From positions 4,340,001 to 4,404,000 of the forward strand of contig JACGWO010000012.1 of assembly GCA_034509735.1 (NCBI GenBank): 64,000 nt of DNA, in the 5' to 3' direction. The translations under genes and the position numbers were made by a program. This document shows, one piece after another, positions 51,101 to 62,345 of the stretch (its first letter is position 1; the number at the start of each line of letters is the position of its first letter). Below the pieces are notes generated by a model, which saw nothing but the letters and a program-made list of their open reading frames with translations, was not told where the DNA came from and did no database searches. The DNA comes from Sesamum alatum. Lineage: Eukaryota > Streptophyta > Magnoliopsida > Lamiales > Pedaliaceae.

Positions 51101-52092
51101 AAATATCTGCCATCCTTAACACCAATCCACATCAAACCGGAAAGCAGAGATTGCGGAGTCCTGGCAATGATTTCATGTTATACATATTTGTATTAACCAC
51201 TTCATCACAGCATGCGATAACATAAATAAAAAACGACTTAGATAGAACCCAAGAATGCAGTGATGAGAATATATAAACACTTCGAATATATGTTAGTCAA
51301 ACCTTACATGTTACATAAACCACTTTAAAGGTTTAAATGAAGCATCAGAACACTTCAACCAAACCTTACACATAAATGAGCAGCCCATGTCAAAGATACT
51401 AAATTGCACTAAAAGAATAACTATGAACGCTTCTGAAATTACCAACAAAATGCCGAAACAAACGATGAATCATGTTGATTCCTAAAGCTACTAACAATTA
51501 CAAACGACTTAAATTCTAAAGCTACTAACAATGAAAGAACAGAATGAAAAAAATACTTAACACCAACATTAGCTACAAGGAACAAACTGGAGGACAATGC
51601 AACACAAAAGAATTTACCTCGCACGAATTCCAAAATAAACATGAGGCCTATATGTTCCCCAGTATAAACTCTCCTTGTGCTCCCCTTCAAACTGCACGTG
51701 AAAGTTTCACCAAATTCCCTCACAATGAACAATGACAAAAAGAACTCCAAGTTCTAAAACTAAAATCATCAAAAAATACAATAAATTTTTGTCTTCATTA
51801 CCATAGAAAGATCCATGAGCTTTGGAGCTGGTAATGGAGTAACGACCCTGGGTATCACACTCTTCTTAACAGAGTTCACAGAGTAATTCTTCATAAACAA
51901 TCCGATTATGAAGAGAAGAATTCCAGAAAAAAACAAGATCTTGAGGGTGAAACTCATGATTCGATTGCCATTGGGGTCCCTCCCACCGGGTATTCGGGTC
52001 TTCGGGTTCGGACTTCCGTCAGTAGGTGGTTGATCGCCATCGGGAGAGGATATGGGTTTGCCCCGAGGGTTTCTCCGGGATATTCGGGTCAT
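42177..52092 (-). CDS. GCS1: Mannosyl-oligosaccharide glucosidase (alpha-glucosidase I, GH63), complete
   Basis: Twenty-two exons on the minus strand: 52092-51802, 51691-51618, 51160-50909, 50244-50076, 49728-49642, 49521-49453, 49336-49240, 48781-48699, 47354-47247, 46610-46489, 46328-46221, 46135-46062, 45317-45192, 44981-44914, 44130-43984, 43904-43854, 43667-43611, 43111-42962, 42846-42755, 42651-42542, 42464-42401 and 42321-42177. All introns are GT-AG, the phases agree and 847 residues result (Arabidopsis about 850). A short cytosolic tail, a transmembrane helix at about 48-67 and a lumenal body make it a type II ER protein. It removes the outermost glucose from Glc3Man9GlcNAc2 on new glycoproteins. 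Family motifs: [88 protein letters not shown] and [11 protein letters not shown]. No stop or frameshift was seen. It converges on NUP54. Confidence 0.97.
47483..47924. mobile_element. MITE in intron 8 of the glucosidase I gene
   Basis: CTAAGTGGGTGTTTGG at the left and, reversed, CTAAGGGGGTGTTTGC at the right form 16-bp terminal repeats around a roughly 440-bp body rich in AAGCTTTT and AAAAGCTT-type motifs. The GGGTGTTTGG terminus is common in plant hAT and Harbinger MITEs. The target duplication cannot be separated from the repeat. Confidence 0.7.
49198..49219. repeat. (AT)n microsatellite in a glucosidase I intron
   Basis: About eleven AT units, 20 bp from the splice donor of the exon ending at 49240. 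Confidence 0.85.
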
Positions 52093-52290
52093 ATCCGGGT
52101 TCGGGTTCGGGCTCGGAGCTTTGATCGGAAATTCTCAGGTTTCTGGCATAAATTGACGAGAAGCCGTCGCGGGAGAGTGGGGAGTGAAGGTAGAAGTAGA
52201 ACAAGTGTTCATGCGGTTTCGTTTCCTGCAGTTTATTACAATGACGAGCAAAAGTCGCTTTTTGCAACTTTAGAGTGACACATGAAGGGG
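52093..52290 (-). promoter_or_regulatory. 5' leader and proximal promoter of the glucosidase I gene
   Basis: A GC-richer patch upstream of the start codon, on the minus strand. No clear TATA box. The overlapping 82-codon frames on both strands have no recognised domain. Confidence 0.4.
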
Positions 52291-52678
52291 TTCATTATAA
52301 TATGTTTTATTTTTGCAATGAATATAAAAAATTTTATAGTAAAAAATGGAAGCGTTTGAAAAAAAATATGTGTATAAAGTTTTACTAATAAGTCGTAAAT
52401 ATTGATAAAAACAAACTTATAATTTTCAACTTAGAGGATCTTAATTTAAACATTTTAAAAGTATAAACTATTGCAAATCTGATGGATTTGATCTAATTAT
52501 TTGAATTCATAAATTAATAGGAAATCAAATTTATTGAATCGGACTACATTGATTAGAAGATCGTTAATCTAAAATTAATGAGTTAAAATTCGGATCATAT
52601 ATTAAAGTCATTCTTTTAGGGTAGTATTTAGGAATAGATACAACACAAAGATTCAATCAATATATATTTGATTTTTTT
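52291..52678. other. AT-rich intergenic, no gene seen
   Basis: No repeat boundaries or frames of note. Confidence 0.5.
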
Positions 52679-52800
52679 GCCAACGAGACCTAATTTAGTT
52701 GGCGAAATTGAAGTCCCATAATTTGATTAGAGTTTGAATCGCTCCGATGTATGGATATTTGTCTACTTTCATAGGTCTCCTTTACTTTCTATGATGGAAT
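52679..52800 (+). mobile_element. Degenerate tRNA-derived SINE
   Basis: GCCAACGAGACCTAATTTAG resembles the head at 9650. A box-B-like AGAGTTTGAATC follows, then TGGATATTTGTCTACTTTCA. The tail is unclear. Confidence 0.5.
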
Positions 52801-53140
52801 TGAATGGGAAGATAATTTCATGATTAACGTTGGGATATTTGGTGAAATGATAATTTAGTATCTTATTTATCTTGTATGGGCATGTTTATTAAGCTTGACA
52901 AATAAGGATATCCTTAACAATCCTTAATAATATTTTGTTTATTAGCAAAAAGGCCAACCCGGTCTTAACTGGGCTGGGCCGTAACTATGTAGCAAATAGG
53001 GAATTAAGTTGTCTCGATACAACAACCGATGGCCCACCAACATCGGTATAGTTTTTCTTTCCCATTTTAGCCTTCTTTTAAAAGGCATATGTCTGATTTA
53101 CCGTTATTTTTTTGTGAAATTTACCATCTAAACTTATCCC

Positions 53141-53245
53141 TGTTCAATTCGGTTTCGCTAACGAAACCGAATCGAACCAAGAATTCGATTAACTGAATTT
53201 TCGAGCGAAAACCGAACCGAACAAGACAGTTCGGTTCGGTTTTCG
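53141..53245. repeat. Two adjacent perfect hairpins of a TTCGGTT motif
   Basis: ATTCGGTTTCG (53147-53157) pairs with CGAAACCGAAT (53162-53172) across a 4-nt loop. CGAAAACCGAACCGAAC (53206-53222) pairs with GTTCGGTTCGGTTTTCG (53229-53245) across 6 nt. Similar AACCGAACC-rich palindromes are dispersed in plant genomes; the parent element is not identified. Confidence 0.8.
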
Positions 53246-53359
53246 ACCAAAAAAATCGAAAATAATTTTAAAAAAAATCCTCTTTTAGTATAAATTTTGA
53301 AGTTTTATAAAAAATACCTGTAAAGAAATATAGAAATATAAAAAACAAAGGCTCCGTTT

Positions 53360-54019
53360 ACTTTGAGAACTGAATTATATGAGTGATAAGATTATCTTGA
53401 ATTAAATGAATGATAAAAAGTCCTGTATTAATTGTAATGTGTTTACTTACATGTAGTAAAAAATTCTGATAAAATCTGTGTAGTGTTTACTTTGTTGTAT
53501 TTATTTGTTTTGTATGGGAAAATTACCCATTTGCCCTCCAATAATTAAATAATAGGGACAAACAATTCACCTACCCCCATTGCAAGAAAAGCCATATTCA
53601 AAGTAGAATTCTTTTTGTTCTTCTACTCCTCTGTTGACGAAAGCTACTTTTCTTTCGATAAGAACATTCAATTAGTTCAAATAATTTTTTAGTTCTTTAT
53701 GTAATGGTTGTTCAATTAATTTCTCTAATTCATTTCATTTTCTTAATTCATGTCCAATAATTTAATTTTTTCTTTCTAAGGTTCTGATTTGTGGTTGAGG
53801 TTGGGAAAATATTATTTGATTTTGGTTTTTAATTTTTAGGATTTCGTCTCGTATTATCTGAAATTGCGTCTATTTTGTTTTAAATTTGCAATTTATTGCT
53901 TTCTTTTGTATTGTTCCATATCCAATTAATTTTATCAAAATTTTCGAAAATTTAGAATTGGTCTTCATTTGTGTAGTGAAGTTATATCCATCCTTTTATA
54001 AATTATTTTACAGCTTCGA
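53360..54019 (+). other. Left flank of the Harbinger-related region
   Basis: AT-rich subterminal and leader-like sequence with no coding frame. Confidence 0.4.
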
Positions 54020-54535
54020 CTAGAAAATGTCAAACGGCCGGAGTACATCTTAGTCTTCTAGAAATGATGCTATATTTGGGAATACGAATACTAGTCGCCA
54101 CACGACTTCTAATGTTCGCGGAAGTGTCGAGTTATGCTTATAACGACAATATTGTCGTAACAAAAACATCTTGGACTAACGCAAATCCTGGCCGTTGATT
54201 TCGTGGTTGCTCCGGCGCAAATGTATGGTTATATATTTTACCTAATTTTGCTTTGGTGTTTAGCTACCTAAGGTGTTCATATTTCAGGGTCGTTATTGTG
54301 GTATTTTTGAATGGATTGACCCCCCGATGTGTGATCGTAGTGTTGCTATCATACCTGAATTATGAAAAAATTGAATGCTCACGAGAAGAAAATAAATGCT
54401 AACAAGGAGAAAATTGCAATGGTACGAGGTGAGTTGAGGAAGGCCTTACGACAGAAGAACATAACTTTGGTTGTTGCTATGTTCTTATTCATAATCCATC
54501 TCGTAGTATTAGCTTTATATATGAATATAGTTTAG
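54020..54535 (+). pseudogene. GRF-type zinc-finger protein fragment
   Basis: Around 54140-54220 the translation shows VTKTSWTNANPGR followed, after a stop, by FRGCSGA, matching the GRF zinc-finger signature (TSxTxxNPGRRFxxC). After an intron-like gap, RYCGIFEWIDPPMCDRS continues the domain. The frame then has a charged helix and a hydrophobic C-terminal segment (about 54460-54535). The first cysteine region is weak, and stops make it non-functional. GRF fingers bind nucleic acid in other proteins; the role here is unknown. Confidence 0.6.
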
Positions 54536-54934
54536 AAGTAGTGAGTTTTCTGTTACTAACATGTGAATGTGAATAACAAGAAAACTCATGCATGCTTCTA
54601 GGAATAGATGTCTACTATGGTATACTTTTCAAATGGAATATATTTCATTTCTCATCCTTAACCTCTATGAATAGTGAATCTGAATGCAATGGCTTTTTTC
54701 TTGTGAAGCTTATATATTTTGGACTTGTTCATTCACGTGAACAATTCTCTCATTTTGCAATAGCTGATAGACATGACAATTCATCTTTCACTATTTTCCA
54801 AGTATATATATATATATATTTGCATCCATATTGTAGTAGTATATAGGAATTCACTTAGAAACTATTCCACAAAAAAAAGAAAAAAAAAAAAGGATCGGAT
54901 GCCGCTACATTTCAACATAGAGTGTTTTACAACA

Positions 54935-55490
54935 TTATCTGGACCGTCGAAATGGAGAAAACCTTCATGGACACTCTAGTCGATCAGATTGCAAATAGGT
55001 CTAGATGAGCCAAGTTACCCGGATTCTTATTGCCAAGCAATGCGCGAAACTAATAGAGAACATGGTTGTCTCTCGATTTTGGTTTCTATGAATCCAAATC
55101 AAGGCGTTTGTTTAATTGATTCCTTTCATTCTCATGGATTTTAAGTTTTTCTGGTGTGTCCTATAATCGTACCACAAAAGAACTTCATGCTGAACAACAT
55201 GTTTGAGACATTATCATTGAGGTAGATGGAACTAACTTTATGAATTTTTTTTGTACATTATTAGTTCATTTGTGACATAATTTAGCTTTCAGAAATTTCG
55301 GAATGCAAGGGTGTACGTGAATCTTCCCAATCCTTCTTGGGAATCAATGGTAATCGTGTTTCGTAATCCAGCTTGAGAAGTCTCCGAAGATGATGAACAC
55401 AATATACATAATCATGATAACGAAAATCGTAATGATGAAATGGATGTGAACAATCTTTCACCCCCTTCAGATAACAATTCGGATGAGTGA
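54935..55490 (+). pseudogene. Myb/SANT-like domain relic (first copy)
   Basis: A WTVEMEKTFMDTLVDQIANR segment begins a Myb/SANT-like domain of the kind found in plant Harbinger-associated genes. It is followed by several stops. SGVSYNRTTKELHAEQHV (about 55155-55205) and, past an intron-like gap, FRNARVYVNLPNPSWESM (about 55290-55345) continue the family pattern. An acidic, Asn-rich tail ends at about 55488. Confidence 0.6.
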
Positions 55491-56015
55491 GTAAAAAATT
55501 AATGGATGGTATGTATGTAATAAGTGTTTACTTTCCCTATGTCCGTATTTATAGTAATATTGCAAGGACCAATTAATTAATGTTGTTGTTATGTAATGAA
55601 CATTTTAATTAATGTCATTTTTATGTAATGACATTTTATTTATTCGGTTTATGTGCTAAAAATTGGCTGGTTATTTCATTGTATTTACGAAATGTTATTC
55701 TTCTTCAAACATTTGTTGTTTTATGTTGTTGTTTTGTCTACTCATATGCATTGGGAAGGTAAGGTTTCAGCCTTTGGCAGGCTTAGAAAAATGCAAAGGA
55801 GACATGATTGAAGCATGCCATAGTGTAAGAATAGTACAAAGTTGGCTTCTTCATGTTGTCCTCTTTCATTTTGGACTATTGCATGATGTTTATTCCTTAT
55901 GTGCCTTTAAAACTGACCACATGAGATTGCATAAGTTGTCTGGCCATCTTACATCAACTCCCGAATTGTTGTGAAGCCAAAATTTAATTTTTCTTGTATT
56001 CAAAAGTCGTAGATA

Positions 56016-56694
56016 ATGACGCACTCAAACCCTTCTCCTCGCCAGAAAGTCGTAACAGACGCGTGTTGGAATTATAAACCTCTACCTTCACCTCCTAGTA
56101 AAACAAAAAAACATTTGTATACCCCAGTATGGACCCCGACACACAACCAATGTTTCATTGACGCCCTATGGGATAAAGCCATGGATGGCACCCTCAATGG
56201 AGAATCCCTCTCAAATCACGAAGCACTCAAGCATGCCACCCAAGTTGTAAATCTTGTTATGAGAGAAGCTTTCACTGTAGATGCTACTTATAATCGCAAC
56301 ATAAAACTGCGGGAGCGATTTGAAACTTTCAGCTACCTAATTTCTTGTCCAGAGGTACACTAGGATCGATGGGAGAACACACTCCATGCTCCTAAAGATT
56401 TTTGGGAGGATGTTTGCGAGGTATATTAATTTCAGTGGTAGACATATTTCTTATAGTTATGATTATTAATTGCTCATTACTTCGTTTTTTATTTCCATCG
56501 TGTAGAGGTTTCCACTATGCAAGGTGTATGAGCATGTTGGTGAGCCAAATTTCAATGCACTACGAGCTATCTTCCAAGGATGTAAGCCAAGTACATCTAA
56601 AAATAAAAAAACTTATGGCCTAAGTTGTTCGAGAGACAAATCGGTGGTGATAGACGTTGATGAGATCGTTGACTTGTCGTCGGGTTCGGAATAG
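56016..56694 (+). pseudogene. Myb/SANT-like domain protein (second copy), one stop
   Basis: Exon 1 is 56016-56420 and exon 2 is 56506-56694, joined by a GT-AG intron in phase; about 197 codons. WTPTHNQCFIDALWDKAMDG starts the Myb/SANT-like domain. PLCKVYEHVGEPNFNALRAI in exon 2 is the typical end. The final part VVIDVDEIVDLSSGSE is acidic and Ser-rich. The single defect is TAG at 56361-56363, where TGG would fit (PEVH-stop-DRWENT). It may encode a DNA-binding partner of a transposase or a derived host factor. Confidence 0.65.
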
Positions 56695-56699
56695 AAATG

Positions 56700-57723
56700 A
56701 AAGATGGTTTCTACTTTTGGAGTTATCTTAGTAGTTGATGGTGTTTTCAACGTAATTTTCAGTGTTTGTTGTGTCTACGTTGTATCCCATCTTTTATCTT
56801 TCCCTAATGTAGCATAAGCTTCTTGATGTTTCGTGTATGGTGTGAATCATTTTAATGAACTTCATGTGTGTTTTCAAATTAACTCTATGTTTAGCCACGT
56901 CAAACTGCCGAAAAAGTACGAGTGTAAGACTAAAAAATGAGGCACATGAGCACTTCATATTTCATTACCTATGAAAGTGTTCATTTTGTATAGCACATTC
57001 CCATTTTCTTTGTTCACTATTCCTGAAGAGATACAATAGCAGTTTCTATAACATATGTCATCCTATATTAACATTAAAGCATACTACGAAATTATGATTG
57101 TTGGATGACATGTACAATTATGTCAATTAGGCAACAGAATTTTCTAGTAGCATTTAAAGACTTCAATTTGTTTAACAAGTTCTCATAGCACTTACGGTAT
57201 CCAGAATTAAGCAAAGCGAATCACACCAAGAAATTCTACAAGACAAGACCATTCCATTACTACATAGTTGTTTTAAAGGATACCTCGACACCCCAAGGTT
57301 AGAATGATTAATATACACATTCGGAACGTGGTCGAAGCATTCCACAAAAAGTATTACATACCCATATATCTAATGGTTAGATAATAAGATCCTACCGAAT
57401 GCATCCACTTGCAAAGCCCCCAAAATGATTCGATTAGGTAAAGTGTTTATGCATTCACAAAAATTGGTTGTCCCAGTACTTACCGAAGAAGTCACACTTT
57501 CCAGTCAACCATCATCTTCACAAAGGCAACTCTAGCCACCTCCGACATAGTTAAGAATAAGTCAAGATCGGCCTTGTTGTTGACAAGTTTTCTAGATTCC
57601 CAACATTTCTCCTCTAACGTTAATTCCGTCATTACCTCAATGGATGCCCAAACTTGTCGACGGGCATGTGACTCGTCCGACTTCGTTCCAAAATATTTTG
57701 CAATGTCCCTAATCGGTTGTCAG
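56700..57723. other. Spacer between opposed Myb/SANT-like genes
   Basis: No conserved frame. The sequence is less AT-rich than the intergenic regions and may contain decayed 3' ends of both genes. Confidence 0.4.
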
Positions 57724-58559
57724 TTACACTAACAAAGATATCGAACTTCTCATTGAATTTTTCATCAACTGTAACCGTTGAATGCTTGCATTTCTTGGAG
57801 GATTGACATTCAGTGTCGCTAGGTGCGGCATTGAGATTGGCATTGGCCGAAGCAAAAGAGTTCCAAAGTACGTTTTGTCACCAAATAAGTTTGGGTCAGG
57901 GCTAGGAATGTAGTACTCAGGTGACACAGAAGCAGGCTCGGTACTTACATTAGTGGAGGCACCCTCACAATCCATAGCATGTTGTCCCGTAGCACGATCC
58001 TTTCCAAAAAATTCACACCATGAACCATAGTATGGAAATGACTTGAAGCGGAGTGACTTCACGAAAGGATTAACCTAAAAAATAACAATGTTAAAGACCT
58101 ATAAGCCGTCACGGTTTCTTTAGTTCTAATCGTACATTCACAAAATTTAAATTGAATAGAGTAGCAGCTCACCTTTGCATAGTTCTCAAACACAGCGTCG
58201 GAGACCTCGATGGCATGAGAAGTATCGTTCCATCCGAACCCAGACCTGGCAAGCATATCAGAAATACTACCATATGTTCGTTTCCAAACATGAATCTTCG
58301 AGCTAATGTGAGGTTCAGATTTCAGCCCACAATCCGGTAATCACGTACGGATCATTTGTTCTAAGACTCCTAAGTAGCCCGTTTGGAACCCTTATCGGAC
58401 TTCCAACCCGTGCGAACAATCTCACGTAAACAGTCAAGTAGACCCCCCTCTTCCTTACATGACCAAACACGTCTGGTACCCTTATTGCTATTCCCCCCCT
58501 CTCACCCACCCCCCCGATGCCGAATCAAATTGATTTCATCGTCTTCCATGGATCACTAA
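57724..58559 (-). pseudogene. Harbinger-associated Myb/SANT-like protein, disrupted
   Basis: Reading on the minus strand from about 58559: RRVWSCKEEGGLLDCLREIV and GWKSDKG open the domain. After a one-base loss (about 58400), GFQTGYLGVLEQMIRT, EPHISSKIHVWKRTYGSISD and MLARSGFGWNDTSHAIEV follow. An intron (about 58168-58077) separates VNPFVKSLRFKSFPYYGSWC and FGKDRATGQHA. The layout matches the Myb-like ORF that accompanies transposase in plant PIF/Harbinger elements. A stop near 58345 and the frameshift make it non-functional. It lies downstream of the transposase on the same strand. Confidence 0.75.
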
Positions 58560-58794
58560 GACAACAATAACAGTACACAACAAATAAATATCTAACTATG
58601 AAACAATAACAGTGAAACAAGTAAAATAGACTTCAAATTTCATTCGAAAACAACATACACCAAGAAACAAACAACATATCGTCCAGGTAAAAGTACAGAA
58701 TAAGCTCAAACAGTACATACAACATTCTGGAACAATTAAAAACCCACAACAAAGAACATGACACATAGTAGAAAAATATATAAGGATAACATGT

Positions 58795-59958
58795 TTAAGA
58801 CTCTCCACGCCAAGCATTGTACATTCTGATTGCTATGTCATCTCTCCAAGTGTTCCAAACAGGGTTAAAATCTATGGTTCCTAAGTACTCGGTACCCTCG
58901 TCATCTTCGCTAGTGAACTCGTCATTCAATATTTGTTCAATTGGATCAACGGGCATTTTCATTCGTATATAGTTATGCAATAGACAACATGCCATGATAA
59001 TTTGGTTCTGCACCGTAATAGAATAGAATGTTGGACTACGCAACACTGCCCACCGAGCTTTAAGTAAATCGAAAGTCCTTTCAATAACGTTACGTGCGAC
59101 AACATGCTTCATATTGCAATATTCTTCAGCATTTTGTGGTGCATTGCGACCGGATTCCCATTCTTTTAAATGGTACCTCACTCCCTGGTATGGTGATAAG
59201 AAATCTTGGCCATTACTATATCCGCTATCAACCAAATAATAATTTCCTACAAGGTTAAAACCGAATTAAATGTACCCGATAGGTATTTTAATTTAAAATA
59301 CATCAAAGAAAGCCTTCTATATAGTTGGAATTAATACCTCTTGAGATTTTCAACCCAGACGATCTAGTTATAGCGTCCCGAAGAACCCGACCGTCTGCCG
59401 CACTACTCTCCCACCCAGTTAAAACATATATGAATCGCATCTCTCTATCGCAAACACCCAACACATTAACAGAAACAGACCCTTTACGTTTGCGATATCG
59501 TGCTTTATCTTCATGCGGAACACGCGTCAATGTATGTCCTATCCAAAGCCCCCAAACATCCCTTGCACAAAGTAAGGTGGACAATGGAAATCGACATAAA
59601 ATAACTATTTAGTACTAACCTCAAACCACTTCCATCTAGGGCATGTGCTTTCCTCCGGTACGCCTGTAGCTTTGGATAGTAGCAGTGGATGTAGTCTCAA
59701 AAAAACATTAAGTACGTGATGAAAATGTTTACTTATGGTGCGAGCAGAACGAATGAAGTCGTATTTAACAGTTCGGTTTTTCTTATGATGTGCAAGAACA
59801 CTTAAAAAGATTGCAACTTGCTCACTAATAGAAACGTGTTTAGTGTCCCTTAACCCCCCTTGATTTTGCAAGAGGAGACACAACCTTTCAAAATCATTTC
59901 TACTCATTCGGAGATTATCAACACAAGAAATGTCACTAATTTCTACTAAACGTCTCAT
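58795..59958 (-). pseudogene. PIF/Harbinger transposase (DDE superfamily), nearly complete
   Basis: Three exons on the minus strand: 59958-59620, 59561-59338 and 59246-58795, with GT-AG junctions. Exon 1 holds the helical N-terminal part (RMSRNDFERLCLLL, SEQVAIFLSVLAHHKKNRTV). Exon 2 begins GCLGALDRTYI with the first catalytic Asp. A shift near 59525 precedes VPHEDKARYRKRKG and GWESSAADGRVLRDA with the second Asp. Exon 3 has YYLVDSGYSNGQDFLSPYQG and VIERTFDLLKARWAVLR with the catalytic Glu, then the typical C terminus. All three catalytic residues are present, so the damage may be limited to that one frameshift. It would bind and cut element ends with its Myb-like partner. Confidence 0.85.
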
Positions 59959-61060
59959 TACATGAACTTGAGCCGGAACTCAAGGTTTTTAACTATAACT
60001 TAGCTCGCGTCTAGCCCTAATATTTTGTAATTGAGACCTCCAAAAATGATACCACCGATAAAACAACCTTAACATCTTGAGGGCATCGACCAAAATTTCT
60101 TGGATAGCACGAAGAGCCTCTATTTTCTCGTGAAACCACATCCTACCATTACAATTTTAAACGGACTTAACGCAAATATTTGCACAATAAAAGGCATCAA
60201 AAACCTTAAACCGATGCATAAAATACGAAACCAATACTAGATTACAATACTAAATGTTGTATAAATTTAAATAACCAATAAATTAAAACCCGAGTACAAT
60301 AATCACATATACATTTTAACAATGCTGTAAAAACTCATATAGAATTTAACAATGTTGTACCAAAACTATAACAAAATACACATCTTCAAAACTGAAAGTT
60401 ACATACATAATACACATCTTGAAAGTTATAAAAAAAAATACACATCTTGAATTTACGAAAAAAGAAAAACTTAAACTATCACAAAATAAACATCTTGAAT
60501 GTTACAAACATAATGAACTTCATAAATCACGAAAAATAAAAACAACAAAAAGATCAACTTCAGGCTAATCGAAAGCATCACAAAAATGGAGCTTGACAGT
60601 GGAAAATTCAAAACAAAATAAAAAATTATATATATTTCAAACATACCTTGAAATGGAGCTTGGATCTATAACATTAAACACCGAAAAATAAATATGAAGA
60701 CATTTTGTTAGTAAAACCCACCAAGACGAAAAATAAAAGAAAGAAGTTATACAAATGTCACATTGAAGCCTAATAATCGATGGAAACTATGTTGTTATAT
60801 ATATAAACTCTAGAATACAAAATGGAGTCCAAGAAAAAAAGGAGAAGATGAAGAACTCACCTTGCAGTTTGCTTCTCCTCTCCTTCGGTACAACAGCAAC
60901 AATAAAGAAAAGGGTGAGAGTGTTGGTGTAATAGTGGTAGGTGAACAACTCATTTGTCCTATTTGAGGGTAAAAATGACTTTTACCAGGTGCATTAATTG
61001 TTGTATAAAATAAATGATAACTTATACCACCACCTTTGGTGGTATAAGTTATGTAAGTGT
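59959..61060 (-). other. Upstream part of the Harbinger-related region
   Basis: On the minus strand at about 60140-60000 a helical frame (REKIEALRAIQEILVDALKM) could be the transposase N terminus, cut off by a stop before 59958. The rest is non-coding, with A-rich tracts and a TATACCACC/GGTGGTATA palindrome at about 61025-61050. Confidence 0.45.
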
Positions 61061-61679
61061 AACAGTGATTAGTGTCGCGCCCTGAAATTGTACAGGGTCC
61101 CCATACATGAAAGTAAACAACATATTATCATATACTAATTTTCTTATTCAGGCTAATAACTCAAAGTACACGGGGCCAAAATGTACAACCAAAGTCAATG
61201 ATGTGAATACGATCCAAAATTCAAATATCCAAATCAAAACAACATGTTTACACAATACGGTACGAATACCATTCCATTCTTCAAATATTTGCATTCCATT
61301 TCAAAAATAACAATTCAATATTCTAACGAAAAGTTTAACACCACAACAGAGAATAACAATATAACATCCATCCTGAGGCATCACTTTTCAGCTTTGAAAA
61401 TCTTGAGAATTTGTCAATACGAGATTGAAGCTCCATCAACTTACTATTAAAAACAAAACCAAAAAAAGAAAGAAATTATACGACAAACTATAAATAAAAC
61501 TGTATGAAAAAAATTCATACTTACGGGACATACGACATCATAATCCGATGATGGTTGACTCTAAGCCAACACTTGATAAACATCTACAAGTACTAACAAA
61601 ATTTTAATTTATTGAATAAAAGATGTCAATAAATTAATATTCGCAATAAATGAATAAATATTAAATTAACCTATACCTT
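61061..61679. other. Spacer between transposon remnants
   Basis: No credible gene. The frames at 61107-61450 lack known domains. Confidence 0.45.
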
Positions 61680-62345
61680 TTACAATTTTCTCGATTACGT
61701 ATAGTCATCTTCAACCGATTTCACTGGAGCATGACGTAGCCAATCTTGGCAACAAATTAAAACTTGTGCCATATTCGGAGTCAATGACGCTCTAAAATCA
61801 TCAATGATGCGACCTCCAGTATTAAAAGCAGACTCCGACTCAACGGTAGATATAGGCATGGCTAACACATCTCGTGTCAATTGTGCTAAGATGGAAAATC
61901 TCGGAGCATGCACTTTCCATCGTTCCTTGATATCAAAACTTGGAGATTCATCTTCCACAATTTCTATATGAATCCAACTCTAATTTTTGCTTACGTCAAA
62001 CCTCAGATAATATTTGTTTCCATCTTTGGCCTATTATCTCTAACCTCCCTTATTTCACCAACATCACCATGATCCTGTCCTGATTCACCAGACGTATTGG
62101 TAGAAGAATGTGATGCTGTCAAAGAATATGCTTTGTTGTAATCTTCAAATACACCCTACAAAGCATCTTCGATCATACTTGTCATCATCGCTGTTGTTTG
62201 TGGCTCATACATATTTTTGAAAATATACTGAAGATAAGATATCCTTTTATGAGTATCAAGCATAACAACAACATATAACATCATGTTCATCTTATCGATA
62301 CTATCCTAATACTTATCAAATTTTGCCTTCATTTATCGAACCATC
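61680..62345 (-). pseudogene. hAT transposase C-terminal remnant
   Basis: On the minus strand FSILAQLTRDVLAMPISTVE, ESAFNTGGRIIDDFRASLTP and LICCQDWLRHA form the hAT dimerisation region, as in RICESLEEPER/Ac-like proteins, ending near 61695. Upstream (to about 62330) MKAKFDKY, DKMNMMLYVVVMLDTHKRIS and a Ser/Thr-rich linker match the preceding part, broken by stops. The N-terminal BED finger and the catalytic core are absent. It is a dead fragment. Confidence 0.8.

Larger units (their letters stand above)
53349..61060. mobile_element. PIF/Harbinger-related region, decayed
   Basis: A block of about 7.7 kb containing a Harbinger transposase, a Myb/SANT-like gene on the same strand and other Myb/SANT relics. 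The left edge GGCTCCGTTTACTTTG looks like a Harbinger terminus. The right edge carries ACTTATACCACC/GGTGGTATAAGT palindromes typical of subterminal Harbinger sequence. Subterminal stretches on both sides share inverted similarity (TTCACCTACC-type). A matching right terminus and 3-bp target duplication were not found, so one end may be lost or two elements may be nested. Confidence 0.6.

Noticed and set aside
52019..52278. 82-codon frames on both strands at the start of the glucosidase I gene
   Set aside because: They are out-of-frame shadows of the first coding exon and leader; the 52092 start gives the family N terminus.
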